A stretch of DNA of 64,000 bases from Phoronis australis. Lineage: Eukaryota; Phoronida; Phoronidae. The notes beneath the pieces were generated by a model. It searched no databases and had not been told where the DNA came from. It worked only from the letters and a program-made list of their open reading frames with translations. This document shows, one piece after another, positions 21,501 to 28,109 of this stretch (positions are counted from its first letter, which is position 1; every line of letters begins with the position of its first letter). Position numbers and translations under genes: made by a program. The stretch is from the NCBI GenBank assembly GCA_002633005.1, contig NMRA01000439.1, positions 1-64,000 on the forward strand, read 5' to 3'.

Positions 21501-23161
21501 TCCAGCAAGACTGTGCTGAGTAGGCACACTAGGATGTTCACTTTTCAACACATTTGATTAACTTCCTGAGATCTGCACATCTTTTAGAAGATGATAATCA
21601 ATACGCATAAGGGTGAGAGTGAAAACCAATTTTCAAATTTTATCCGTCTGAAAACCTTGTCTTCAAATTTTGTTTGAGTAGTGAAGAGTTATGCGAGTCG
21701 AATCACAGACCACAGACAACAGATATGCAACACCAATATTTTTGCCTAATTCCCAGGTTTGGTGATGCCCGGGACTCTCCTGTCTCTTCTCAAATACATG
21801 GACCCTAGTACTAAGAAAAATAAAAAAGGTGAAATTAAATACGCAAAACGTACCAAAGTGGTGCAGGCGACGTAATATCCCACAAGACATAATTCCCTGT
21901 AATGTCGAGTGGGATATTACTTTACACCACTGGAGGTACGTTTTGTGTTTATCCTATAAGCTTCGAATTTCTGAGTTTCTTTCATTTTTAAAATTTTTAA
22001 TACTTTACCCAGGCTGTTCACTTGGCGGATCACATCGATCCTATATGTATGTACTCAGTTGCGCGTTAGGTTACAAGTTCTTTGTAGTGAAAGAAACACT
22101 GTTAAATGTAAAAGGGGTACCAAAGATGAAATCAACGGTAATTGTACCTTGAGCTTGTAACATTGAAATGACGTTATAAACGAAACATTATCCGGCAGAG
22201 ATACACCAAGGCATTTGTCCTAAAGTTAACATAAATTTTTTCACCAGTACATAACGCATGCTGACTTTGACTGGTCGTTGTTTGTCATCCACAAGACAGT
22301 GATTGACGCTTGTCAACTCGCTGCAAAATCTGTTTCATGAAGAGTGACTTAGACTTAAGACAGAAATTTGATCTTACGCTCCACATAACTATTTCTGAAT
22401 AAATAATTTTAAAAAACTCACTTTATCAAGCGAATAAAGTGTCTTGGAATATACTAATTATTGTTACTTTTGAGAAAATTTCCACAAATTGTTTCCAGGC
22501 AGTTATGGGCTAATCTTGCATGACTAACCCTTTATTTGGCAATTGTGAAGTGGGAATATACATAATATCAAACATCAGTCTTAAGTCTTAAGTCGCTTTT
22601 CATGGGTGCTTCCAATTGCCTGACATTTTTAAGCAGTTGTCAGTTTGTTTATGAATATGTTCTGTGCACGTCAGACATTAATTGCCTCACTAACGAAAGA
22701 TGCCCATAATCAGTTTTCCTGAATTTTATTTGCGGGGTGCAATAATTTTGAGCCTATTGGCCTTGGAAGTAGAAAATACTATTTTTCTAACACTTATCAA
22801 GGTGGTAATTTTACCTGCACCGATTAAATCACTTAATCGTACTCATTAAGTGTACCAGATTATTTCTAATGGCTGTGAACAATTTTTTATTGGTGTGACT
22901 AACAAGATATTGTGCATCAGAGTAAAAGAACATTCTAAGGATAACCATTGTGCTGTCCTAAATCATTCATTAGAGACTAGTCGTGATATTGTTTAGCTTA
23001 CTCTGGTGTGAGTGTCCTTCACTCACACAAGTACTTGAGGTAATAGCTTATAATCTCAATTTTAGGTTAAACAAACACTAAAAAAATCATATGATTCGGA
23101 CGTACCTTAAGGCGATGCTCGCTTGCAATAGAAGAAGCAGTCCTTTAACACACCAACCCAT
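284..23161 (-). CDS. EMI / EGF-like / FN3-like secreted or cell-surface protein (multi-exon, 3' end outside window)
   Basis: Gene-level entry. Exons in transcript order: 23161-23106, 18746-18627, 17869-17784, 15572-15471, 14824-14675, 13373-13260, 10066-9806, 6813-6660, 6377-5771, 5515-5371, 3930-3767, 2924-2640, 2331-1963, 930-284. The first thirteen join in frame to about 871 codons with GT/AG at every junction. Domain order: signal peptide, EMI domain (ends in a CCDGY motif), three EGF-like cysteine modules each in a phase 1-1 exon, then several hundred residues with FN3-like motifs (for example VVDNALNVR, DNSPPMNGTVWDG, FADYESGI, VDTTAPVF). EMI plus EGF modules is a layout of extracellular matrix or scavenger-type proteins such as the MEGF group, but those lack the long FN3-like part, so I give no symbol. 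Function is inferred as extracellular adhesion or recognition. The last junction (1963 to 930) does not match in phase, so a small exon is probably missing. Confidence 0.85.
964..1900. repeat. Intronic degenerate repeat (TTCATGAAAATC family)
   Basis: Several degenerate units with the phrases 'caaatttcatgaaaatc', 'aaatgaccactagg' and 'cagtagtcg'. The same phrases recur much more densely at 6800-9400. Small open frames here are chance reading of the repeat. A missing small exon of the EMI gene could lie in this stretch but I could not identify it. Confidence 0.6.
1963..2331 (-). CDS. Exon 13: Cys-rich insert plus FN3-like module
   Basis: A 369-base phase 0-0 exon with acceptor TTTTCCAG and donor GTAAGG. 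It reads ELCPVGGAPCYCPSIGPCEM at the start, with five cysteines in the first eighteen residues, then VHADNSPPMNGTVWDG and WLGFADYESGIRYYKF. The open frame runs a little past the donor to a stop. The donor phase does not match the next recognised exon. Confidence 0.78.
2640..2924 (-). CDS. Exon 12: FN3-like module
   Basis: A 285-base phase 0-0 exon with acceptor CTGACAG and donor GTGAGT. It starts VWIRATDIMGNKTSDSRIIH and contains FDSSPAELTDMWL and VFKAWDTHSGVRRVYYRLG. The V.A.D..GN..S...I..D.S pattern marks the end of one FN3-like module and the start of the next. Confidence 0.82.
3388..3506. repeat. Microsatellite: (ACATAG)n then (CG)n/(CA)n
   Basis: A short ACATAG run, then CGCGCGCG, then roughly 50 bases of CA dinucleotides. 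It lies inside the intron between exons 12 and 11 of the EMI gene. The reverse-strand Cys/Val-rich reading frame across it is a microsatellite artefact. Confidence 0.95.
3767..3930 (-). CDS. Exon 11: FN3-like, second part
   Basis: Acceptor GTTTCAG, phase 1 in. It reads ILDFEYHIEELTPIGTNATT then TSEPSSWTKVTTWLQQSV. The donor after CACAAG is GTTTGA, a weak site, but it is the one that gives phase 0 and joins DGDTHK to VWIRATDIMGN in the next exon. Confidence 0.75.
3970..5370. other. Intron without recognisable gene content
   Basis: This intron between exons 10 and 11 shows no repeats I recognise and only short uninterpretable open frames, such as 91 codons at 4355-4630 (+) with no splice context or motif. 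Confidence 0.6.
5371..5515 (-). CDS. Exon 10: FN3-like, first part
   Basis: Acceptor GTTTTTCAG, donor GTAAAG, phase 0 in and phase 1 out. It starts LSWTNYFYNDYHRQHGPLRP and ends GGTDNVEG. The open frame continues past the donor, but using the donor gives DNVEGILDFEYHIEEL across the join with exon 11, the S/G-I-x-x-F-E-Y pattern typical of FN3-like modules. Confidence 0.78.
5771..6377 (-). CDS. Exon 9: long FN3-like exon
   Basis: A 607-base exon, the largest complete coding exon in the window, with acceptor GCCAACAG and donor GTAAGT, phase 2 in and phase 0 out. Features include KLCADYKVVSGGYTHYGD at the start, FRGWQDIGTNPSG in the middle and YAIDLTVVDNALNVRQAR near the end. The VVDNALN...YVLYD pattern is that of repeated FN3-like or Ig-like extracellular modules, where each module ends in a V.D.A.N strand. 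Confidence 0.86.
6660..6813 (-). CDS. Exon 8: cysteine-containing linker
   Basis: Acceptor CGTGCAG, donor GTAAGT, phase 1 in and phase 2 out. It reads SNVDIVTYNMPGDGSCNPSG and later DQIQCDIDKSLSYTSFVDGD. It joins exon 9 in frame to give DGDKLCADYKVVSGG. Confidence 0.8.
6820..9360. repeat. Long array of degenerate ~200-250 bp repeat units ending in (GGAC)n
   Basis: At least ten degenerate units recur with the phrases 'aaaatggccactaggtgg', 'caaaatacgtcgaatcc', 'tgccaaattt', 'atgaaaatcc' and 'gaggtttaggagatacag'. The array ends at a GGAC tetranucleotide tract. Similar tail phrases (gacggacgg after a gagatacag phrase) are common ends of dispersed repeats in marine invertebrates. All short open frames here are repeat readings. 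It fills the intron between exons 8 and 7. Confidence 0.75.
9278..9352. repeat. (GGAC)n tetranucleotide microsatellite
   Basis: About eighteen GGAC/GACG units with one or two substitutions, at the right end of the degenerate repeat array. Confidence 0.95.
9552..9689 (+). mobile_element. MITE family A, copy 1
   Basis: Terminal inverted repeat GTTCAGTAACGCTAG at the left and its reverse complement ending TTACTGAAC at the right, 138 bp overall, with the internal phrase 'acttcgcgagatt'. Three more copies lie at 20037-20165, 50942-51080 and 62541-62679. No coding capacity, so it is non-autonomous. Confidence 0.88.
9806..10066 (-). CDS. Exon 7: first beta-rich module after the EGF repeats
   Basis: A 261-base phase 1-1 exon. 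It starts LTIKPKIDLCKFTVISSGGE and ends VKLYKVPSG. Two donors sit close together. The one after CCTTCAG (GTAAGA) keeps phase with exon 8; the one after CAACGAA (GTAAGT) 30 bases further on would not. No named domain is recognised; the alternating hydrophobic pattern suggests a beta sandwich. Confidence 0.8.
10787..10840. repeat. Perfect 25-bp inverted repeat (hairpin)
   Basis: Two 25-base arms, the left beginning TTTGACGTTGTCATCCGATT, are exact reverse complements separated by the four bases GTAT. It is intronic. No flanking element ends are visible. Confidence 0.93.
11527..12125 (+). mobile_element. Foldback-headed repeat family B, copy 1
   Basis: A short palindrome at 11529-11565 (ggcgtacatgaag / cttcatctacgcc) is followed by a body with 'gtttctttcattttt', 'tggcggatcacatc', 'gcgcgttaggctg' and 'gatgttacgactgag'. 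The same body occurs at 21848-22170 and, in reverse, at 33780-34475. No coding capacity. Confidence 0.75.
12130..13250. other. Intronic sequence, no gene recognised
   Basis: This and most of 10140-11520 form the intron between exons 7 and 6. The open frames at 12286-12605 (both strands) and 12898-13203 have no domain signal or splice context. A phrase near 13110-13160 (gagagggccc...gaaagctggaatcggcagaagcc) recurs in similar form at 61725-61760, so it belongs to a dispersed repeat. Confidence 0.5.
13260..13373 (-). CDS. Exon 6: EGF-like module 3
   Basis: A 114-base phase 1-1 exon (acceptor TTATTTCAG, donor GTAAGT). It reads PRCSWLQNFCFPGACSDGYP then SSCSCAQGFTSIGNAKCD. The CSCAQGFTS motif is the usual second half of an EGF domain. 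Confidence 0.86.
13435..13575. repeat. Short imperfect direct repeat
   Basis: The phrases 'ggggtggggctatagttcccactttt' and 'gggagggtggcaatagcccccactttt', each followed by 'agtgctgc' and 'ccatggt/ccgtggt', form two ~65-base imperfect direct copies in the intron between exons 6 and 5. Confidence 0.7.
14675..14824 (-). CDS. Exon 5: cysteine-rich EGF-like module 2
   Basis: A 150-base phase 1-1 exon (acceptor TTCCTTCAG, donor GTAAGT). It reads PCPVADINNCAHMTCDEGPA then NKKCIECDLQYQSVKD and ends KTFCD. Cysteine spacing is less canonical than in module 1, nearer to the linker type of EGF-like or TIL-like modules. Confidence 0.82.
15471..15572 (-). CDS. Exon 4: EGF-like module 1
   Basis: A 102-base phase 1-1 exon (acceptor TTTTGCAG, donor GTAAGT). 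It reads VCYGSTTCPNGGTCSLPDRC then TSCNSEFYSPKCD, with a CPNGGTC core and six to seven cysteines, a standard EGF-like arrangement. Symmetric phase 1 is usual for shuffled EGF exons. Confidence 0.88.
15605..17470. other. Intron between EMI-gene exons 4 and 3
   Basis: No gene recognised. At 16665-16680 the phrase 'gtgggttcgattccga' matches a tRNA B box, but the upstream bases do not fold into a tRNA, so it is at most a decayed SINE head. Confidence 0.5.
17474..17615. mobile_element. hAT-like MITE
   Basis: Left end CAGTGGCGGATTTAGAG and right end GGATCCGCCCCTGCT are inverted versions of each other, 142 bp overall. CAGTGGCGGATC ends are widespread in non-autonomous hAT-type elements of invertebrates. 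Single ends of the same kind lie near 19436, 49971 and 52610. Confidence 0.75.
17784..17869 (-). CDS. Exon 3: second half of EMI domain
   Basis: Acceptor TTTTTACAG, donor GTAAGT, phase 2 in and phase 1 out. It translates to TRYRVAYRSKEMKKCCDGYT followed by DNGSSHCV. The basic VAYRSKEMKKCCDGY stretch is the conserved C-terminal part of an EMI domain, which normally leads straight into EGF repeats, as it does here. Confidence 0.87.
18627..18746 (-). CDS. Exon 2: first half of EMI domain
   Basis: Acceptor TTTTACAG and donor GTGAGA flank 120 bases, phase 2 in and phase 2 out. The translation runs SLSGVPNSVCTYYVQESYSQ and continues to CLDWDFRCTRY. The Cys-x-Tyr-Tyr start followed by spaced cysteines and the join to the CCDGY motif in exon 3 match the EMI domain layout at the N-terminus of a secreted protein. 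Confidence 0.85.
18760..20030. other. Intron 1, right part, with TE fragments
   Basis: The reverse strand has a 125-codon open frame (19381-19758) with an acidic stretch, EESEDAVFSQIRCAYDDDAL, ending next to a GGATCCGCC element terminus near 19436. I treat it as a decayed DNA-transposon fragment, not a gene. Confidence 0.4.
20037..20165 (-). mobile_element. MITE family A, copy 2 (reverse orientation)
   Basis: Begins GTTCAGTAGACGCTAGGACC and ends with 'ctttactgaac'. The internal sequence is the reverse complement of the other three copies. The outer flanks 'accaggtgtgc' and 'aggaggcaggt' suggest that the true TIR starts further out with ACCTG. Confidence 0.87.
20447..20602 (+). CDS. Possible small secreted peptide or signal exon (hypothetical)
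   Basis: A 51-codon open frame on the strand opposite to intron 1 of the EMI gene. It begins MAFHRRPVLVLLLLLYSKFV, a convincing basic-plus-Leu-rich signal sequence, and the ATG has A at -3 and G at +4. After the likely cleavage region only about 25 residues follow, ending KLLEPGP and TAG. There is no strong donor inside. It could be a small peptide gene, the first exon of an unseen gene, or chance; the surrounding DNA is AT-rich and otherwise empty. Confidence 0.25.
   Translation: MAFHRRPVLVLLLLLYSKFVFQTQIGVALNAWHHLVRFSINKANKLLEPGP
20603..21840. other. AT-rich intron sequence
   Basis: AT-rich DNA with A/T runs and no recognisable gene, element ends or domain. The remainder of the intron, 22170-23100, is likewise empty. 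Confidence 0.6.
21848..22170 (+). mobile_element. Foldback-headed repeat family B, copy 2
   Basis: An imperfect palindrome at about 21850-21946 has arms 'acgtaccaaagtggtg' ... 'caccactggaggtacgt' with inner arms 'gtaatatcccac' / 'gtgggatattac'. The body phrases 'gtttctttcatttt', 'ggcggatcacatc', 'gcgcgttagg' and 'aaagatgaaa' match copies 1 and 3. Confidence 0.8.
23106..23161 (-). CDS. Exon 1: start codon and signal peptide
   Basis: Reverse strand reads MGWCVKGLLLLLQASIAL, a short basic start followed by a Leu-rich core, a typical secretory signal. The ATG is at 23161. The exon ends after AAG with donor GTACG, phase 2, and its last two bases plus the first base of the next exon give Ser. No upstream exon is needed. 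About 120 bases upstream the reverse strand has TTTAAAGG (near 23283-23290) and an ATTGG box nearby, which could be promoter elements but are weak evidence. Confidence 0.8.
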
Positions 23162-23387
23162 GACGATGATCTACAGTGATGGAAATACTAGTAGCAAAAA
23201 GTAAATGTAGTCGCCACTCAATCACACAATTGAATAATATTCCTTTTTGTGTCTTGTGCCGTGCCCCAATCGAGCGTTCAGCCTTTAAATGACAATGGAC
23301 GCTAAGAGTAACTATTGTGTGGTTTTCGCTGAATCAACACATTGTGCGCTATTTGCTTAATTAAAGCATCCGTGCCCGAAACCTGTT

Positions 23388-24411
23388 AAGGTCCTTTCAT
23401 ACTAACGTCGACATCTCGATGTTTTGGGGAGTTGCGGTCAGTATGAATGGTCAACTTCGGTCCGGGATCGAAGTTCACAGCGCCAGGTAAATTCGCAGTA
23501 AACTGGTGGGTTTAACAGCATAGCGTCGACGCTGTGATGAAGTATATGCAACATAATATAAGCAATCATTTGGTAATTGACATAAAACTTATTGTTTTAA
23601 TTTGATTGGTGATTATTCGAGCAAAATATAAGCAACTATTAGCAACGACATTGCCCTTTAATTGTTGACAGTGACACCTGGCGATAACTTCGATGGGACC
23701 GAAGTTGACCGTTCATACTGTACTGCAACGTCGACACCCGCTGTTGAATCCACCTGTTTACTGCGAAGTTTCCTGGAGCTGTTAATTTCGATTCAGGGCC
23801 GAAGTTAATCGTTCATACTGACCGCAACGCTTCAAGACATTGACCCGTCGACGTTAGTATGATATGATGGGCCGTTGGGGGGAAAGTGTCGCCGGAAAAA
23901 TACGAGCGTAATTATGTACATTACGCCGGTACGCCGTTAATTACGCCGTAAAATTACGAGCGTAATTTAATTCTTTACGGCGTAAAATTACGCTCGTAAT
24001 TTACTAATAGTTTAAACTCTTAGCCAATGACGCTGGGTTTTACAATTCACGGTCGCGCGTGCTCATGGAAATACTTAGTTTACTGACGGGTTACATGTCT
24101 ACGACACGAGCGCTGAATCATGGCGGATCAAATCGCTGCTGCAATGTCAAGAACGAGCTGCCTAGCAACAGTCGTGTATGTTTGGTCAACACTGGTTGGT
24201 TTAAATTTGGAACGTTCTCAAGGTATTTTACGAGCGTAATTTACGGCGACATTTCCCCCATTTAATTTACGAGAGTAATTTTACGTCGAAACTTTTCCCC
24301 ATTTAATTTGTACGGCGACACTCCTGCAATTTAATTTACGCTTGTAATTACGAGCGTAATTTTACGGCGACACTTTCCCCTCAACCGCCCACCATAGTAT
24401 GAAAGGGCCTT
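23388..24411. mobile_element. Long-TIR element C (host of a nested insertion)
   Basis: Left end AAGGTCCTTTCATACTAACG, right end (24395-24411) TAGTATGAAAGGGCCTT. Inverted repeats of more than 100 bases follow: 'gttgcggtcagtatgaa', 'caacttcggtccgggatcgaag' type phrases and 'cgcagtaaac' appear near 23440-23510 and, reversed, near 23690-23840. No coding capacity is seen. The right terminus is separated from the rest by element D. Confidence 0.8.
23865..24394. mobile_element. TIR element D nested in element C
   Basis: Left end TGATGGGCCGTTGGGGGGAA, and the right end read in reverse is TGGTGGGCGGTTGAGGGGAA, followed by about 25 more matching bases (gtgtcgccg ... acgagcgtaatta). The interior repeats 'acgagcgtaattt' and 'acggcgacac' several times. 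It lies a few bases inside the right end of element C, with AGTATGA on both flanks as a probable target-site duplication. Confidence 0.82.
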
Positions 24412-24419
24412 CATGGTTT

Positions 24420-25245
24420 TTGTACTGCTAGGATTTGCTCCACTGAGGTGAACGCTCTGACCTAAATATAGCTACGCTAAAGACGTAATTTGACACCATA
24501 ACAACTGGATGTCGACACAAAGAATGGCACTGTATCAGTGTATGAACCAGTTGCATGGGGCAATTTACCGTGCAGCGCGGTTAATTTAGAGAAGCAGGCA
24601 CGTTATACTAAGTCATAAAAGCTTTGAACACCCTTGAAACTGCGTAAAAGCAGTTGAAACACATTCTATGACACTAAATTAGAACTCGAACTAGTGGTCC
24701 GAGATGAGAACTTTTCGTAAGTAATAGATCGATCAAATGCATGTATATCATTTTTCTTTTAAGAAGAGAATATTGCATGAATTGGGAAACGTATTCGTTT
24801 CCTGATGAGATTGCGCCCTCTATGGTCTAAACATTCTGACAATTACGATATGAAATAGATGATACCAGTATTTCGGAACTTATATACCAGATCTGACAGT
24901 TTATCGTTGTATAACGTACAGATGCTCGAGTTGTCAAGTCGAATAAAATCAGGGCTTGGAACTTTCCTCTTTTAAGAGGATTTCTTTTTTTTTTGTTTGA
25001 ATTTCGTCTTATTTGATTTCCACTTTCCTCTTTTTTGTCTCCTTTTTACCTATATTTTCACTCCATTGAATTTTACAACACAAAAATATGTCTATCACAC
25101 AAACCCATTTATTTGTGGAATGATAGGCCACCTGGAAAATTTTCCTCTTTTTGTCATTGGTCATTTCAGGCCCTGTAAAATCTGCAGGTAGTATCATTAG
25201 ACGGTAAAACAACCTTTAAACAGAGCCGAGTATTGGCTAGTATCG
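24420..25245. other. No gene recognised
   Basis: AT-rich sequence between element C and the LINE. The open frames at 24997-25212 on both strands are AT-rich and carry no motif. Confidence 0.55.
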
Positions 25246-25937
25246 ATCATGCTGCAACTAAAAGTGTGTAATAATGTTTTTTACAATTTTGATAACTCAG
25301 CACCCTTAACTCAATTCTCCCTTCCCCGCGATAACGAAATAGCATTGTACAGATCAAGATGTGGTTTTTTTCCTCAATTGTGACAAGTTTAGGCATAACT
25401 TTAGTAATGTTTCTCCAAACTGTAAATGTGGTGACCATCAATCTTATCCTCATATTTTCTTCAAATGTCCCCTCATCGAATACCTGAGAGACTCACTCTT
25501 TCGTGCACTCAATGAAAACCAATCAATTGTTAATGTTCCCAATTCTTGTAATAATATCCCTACTAAAGTTACATTATTATTCAATGGTAGTCCTAACTTT
25601 GACGTTGTTCTCAATGAATTCCTCCTAAGCAACGTTAGCAAATTTTTATGTCACTTTTATCAATATTGCTGCTTCTGATTTCCATACAGGAATCTGTACA
25701 TGTTTTTTGTTTTTATATATTCGCTATAGCATATCTAAATATTGGGATACTTATATTAGATACTACTTAAATGTATATACCTCTATGTATATTAGTTTCA
25801 TTTATGAATTGTTTACAACCCAGACAGATGCTTCGCGATTTCTGGGTTTGTCATCATTTCTTTGTATGTCTTGTGTATTCTTCAATAAATATATATCACT
25901 TTAAAAAATCATGCTGCAACTAAAAGTGTGTGTAATA
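25246..25937 (+). mobile_element. 5'-truncated LINE (non-LTR retrotransposon) with target-site duplication
   Basis: The insertion occupies about 25276-25907 and is flanked by ~30-base near-identical direct repeats starting ATCATGCTGCAACTAAAAGT (25246 and 25908; the right copy has two extra GT bases). The plus-strand frame holds NVSPNCKCGDHQSYPHIFFK followed by CPLIEYLRD, the C-x-C-x(8)-H-x(4)-C knuckle found after the reverse transcriptase of CR1/L2/Jockey-type LINEs. It ends with an A-rich tail (ttcaataaatatat...ttaaaaaa). A frameshift just upstream of the knuckle and the 5' truncation make it dead. Confidence 0.88.
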
Positions 25938-25939
25938 AT

Positions 25940-26970
25940 ATTTTGGTTGTCACTCGATTAATACCAGCAGGTAACTTTCAGATTTTGGACTTGAATTACA
26001 AAATTATCTGTGCATTCGTTATTTTCACTGCAATACGGAAAGCCCCGCCTTTCGCCAGGAACTCAACTGTTATCAGCTTCATACCATTACATGACTGAAT
26101 AGGGACTTTATGGAGTTGCTGGACACGCTTTTATCAGTGATTTGAGTAGGCCATTGTCTGGTCTCCAGCTGCAGGTAATGAACATGGTAATTAGGTATGA
26201 CCAGTTAGTGAACTACTTTCATTCAGTTAAAACTATACACTGGCCTAATTTAGAATCCAGTTGTTAATCGCTTGCTTTGGGAGGGAGAATTTGTGAGACA
26301 TTGAAGTCTCAAGATACGTGACTGTTTTGTTTGAGAGAGAAGCGATCTGTGTAGGAGATTTTCTCTTGACACTCAGGTTACAGGGGACAAGCTAACATAA
26401 AAGAAAAAATTCGAGTTTTTGACAACTAACAGCAAATGTATTATAAACAGCAATTCAATAATGTTCAGTAAAAACAATCGTGAATAAACAAAGAACCTAA
26501 ACGATGAAGCAGGCTTTTGTCCAATCTAACTAAATCGCATAATCCAGCAAACACCTGTTCACCAAAAAGAAACAAAAACTTGCATACAATACAATAATAT
26601 GAGACTAGGAATGTATAAAACTATTCTGGCGTCTTTTGTGTAAAGCATGTATCTATATGCAACTGAACCATGCCATCGAAAGTGAACGTGATAGAAAGAA
26701 TTAAAATTGTCTCTGGAAGAATTGTCAAAAGTCACAGATTTCCTAAAATCCTCAGTCCGTTGAGACATTTGGTAGTTATTAAGAAATTTGAGACAGTGGG
26801 ATCTTCTGCGAAGAAAACTGAAGCTTCGTGCCCTCAGCGAGAATCTCGTTTTCTTCAGGAGTTATCGTCCAGATATGGTTCTCCGCGAATTCTTCGACAC
26901 GCGCTGTTTGAACTTGGACACTTGACAACTCGCTAGATTTCTTGTGAGCACTCACATGGTCACATTCTGT
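25940..26970. other. No certain gene
   Basis: Both strands show open frames between 26559 and 26940, for example a plus frame starting MPSKVNVIERIKIVSGRIVK and a minus frame through the same bases. Such mirrored frames are often chance. No domain is recognised. Confidence 0.4.
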
Positions 26971-26971
26971 C

Positions 26972-27582
26972 TCACGGTCGACCTTCTCCATATCGCACGT
27001 CGTAATAACTTTCAACGTCTCCTGCAGCGATGGGCGGATACACTGAAAAGCATGTACAAGACGTGTCGATTCATTGGGAAGCAACAATGACGACGGCAAT
27101 AAAGTTGATGACGACGACGACGACGACGACGATGATAGGTTGCAAAACTACAACCGTGTACCCATCTGTAATCTTGGTCATTCTAAAATTCGACGTTGTC
27201 TATTCGTGGATTGAAAAACACAGTGCCATAACGTAGGCATACAGGAAAACGGAGAGAAAGAGTCACCACATAAACACGCCTCCATGCATTTTAGACTTTT
27301 AAGTGCACAACACACGACTGCAAATTTTATAAAATGTTATGAATAGGGATTTGTGAGGTTTTTTATGAAATAGCGGGTTTCAAACCTGCAGGAATCGTCT
27401 TTGGCCATGCGCCATGTCGTCCATTACGGTGACCAACTGAAATACAAACATAAAATTGTCAGTCTGAAAATGGCTCCGATCGTTCGACATAACATTGATG
27501 AACACTTACAACAATGGCTAAGAAGTACTTTTGATAGATGAACAGTTAGGTAACCCTTCTCAGTGACGTAAGTGTGAGACAT
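26972..27582 (-). CDS. Candidate small three-exon gene (hypothetical)
   Basis: Proposed exons 27582-27510, 27436-27386 and 27042-26972 chain in phase (1, then 1) to a 64-codon protein. It starts MSHTYVTEKGYLTVHLSKVL, passes GHRNGRHGAWPKTIPA, continues VYPPIAAGDVESYY and ends YGEGRP and TGA. Junctions: donor GTAAGT, acceptor TATTTCAG, donor GTTTGA (weak), acceptor CTTTTCAG. The only substitution between the two copies of exon 2 is synonymous in this frame (CCA/CCG Pro) but not in the competing frame, which slightly supports it. Upstream exons may exist. I do not recognise the family. Confidence 0.35.
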
Positions 27583-27806
27583 CCCGATTTTATGAAATAG
27601 CGGGTTTCAAACCTGCAGGAATCGTCTTCGGCCATGCGCCATGTCGTCCATTACGGTGACCAACTGAAATACAAACATAAAATTGTCAGTCTGAAAATGG
27701 CTCCGATCGTTCGACATAACATTGATGAACACTTACAACAATGGCTAAGAAGTACTTTTGATAGATGAACAGTTAGGTAACCCTTCTCAGTGTGAGACAT
27801 CCCGAT
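27364..27806. repeat. Tandem duplication of ~220 bp
   Basis: The segments 27364-27587 and 27590-27804 are nearly identical, with one T/C change in the exon region and a 9-base deletion (acgtaagtg) in the right copy. Each begins TTTTATGAAATAGCGGGTTT or AATAGCGGG and ends 'gtgagacatcccgat'. It carries both small exons of the candidate gene at 26972-27582. Confidence 0.95.
27613..27800 (-). pseudogene. Second copy of candidate exons 1 and 2
   Basis: Right-hand copy of the duplicated exons: 27800-27737 and 27663-27613. The 9-base deletion removes three codons (TYV) right after MSHT without shifting frame. The exons would give phase 1 at the end while exon 1 of the left copy starts at phase 0 or at its own ATG, so both copies cannot sit in one transcript in frame; they would be alternative first exons, or one is unused. 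Confidence 0.3.
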
Positions 27807-27896
27807 AATCTAATCACGAGTTAAAACCCACGGTAAGCGCTTTCGCATTTCCGATTTTCATAGACACCCTTCCATCTAGCGCTACCCTTTTTTAAT

Positions 27897-28061
27897 TCAT
27901 AAACGGACGACTTGACGAGACTTCCACATGTGATCAACATTGTATTTATTTTTTGGCCCTTTTCTTGGCGATCTTTCTGCTGGGGGAAGTTTGAAGGTAC
28001 GATTTTGTAAGTCGCGTTCTCCTCTGAATATGATGATTTTGTTTTGCGACGAATACTTTTG
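27897..28061 (-). CDS. Exon-like segment with stop (hypothetical)
   Basis: After a weak acceptor (ATATCCTTAG) the minus strand has an open phase-0 frame of 54 codons. It contains NKIIIFRGERDLQNRTFKLP then PAERSPRKGPKNKYNVDHMW and ends at TGA, followed at once by ATTAAA. It would join the exon-like segment 31257-31156 in phase 0. The two other frames are also largely open, so the reading is uncertain. No family recognised. Confidence 0.25.
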   Translation of the reverse strand, partial: QKYSSQNKIIIFRGERDLQNRTFKLPPAERSPRKGPKNKYNVDHMWKSRQVVRL

Positions 28062-28109
28062 CTAAGGATATATTTCGTCAGCATTAATTTCCTGTCGCTA
28101 ATAAACATC

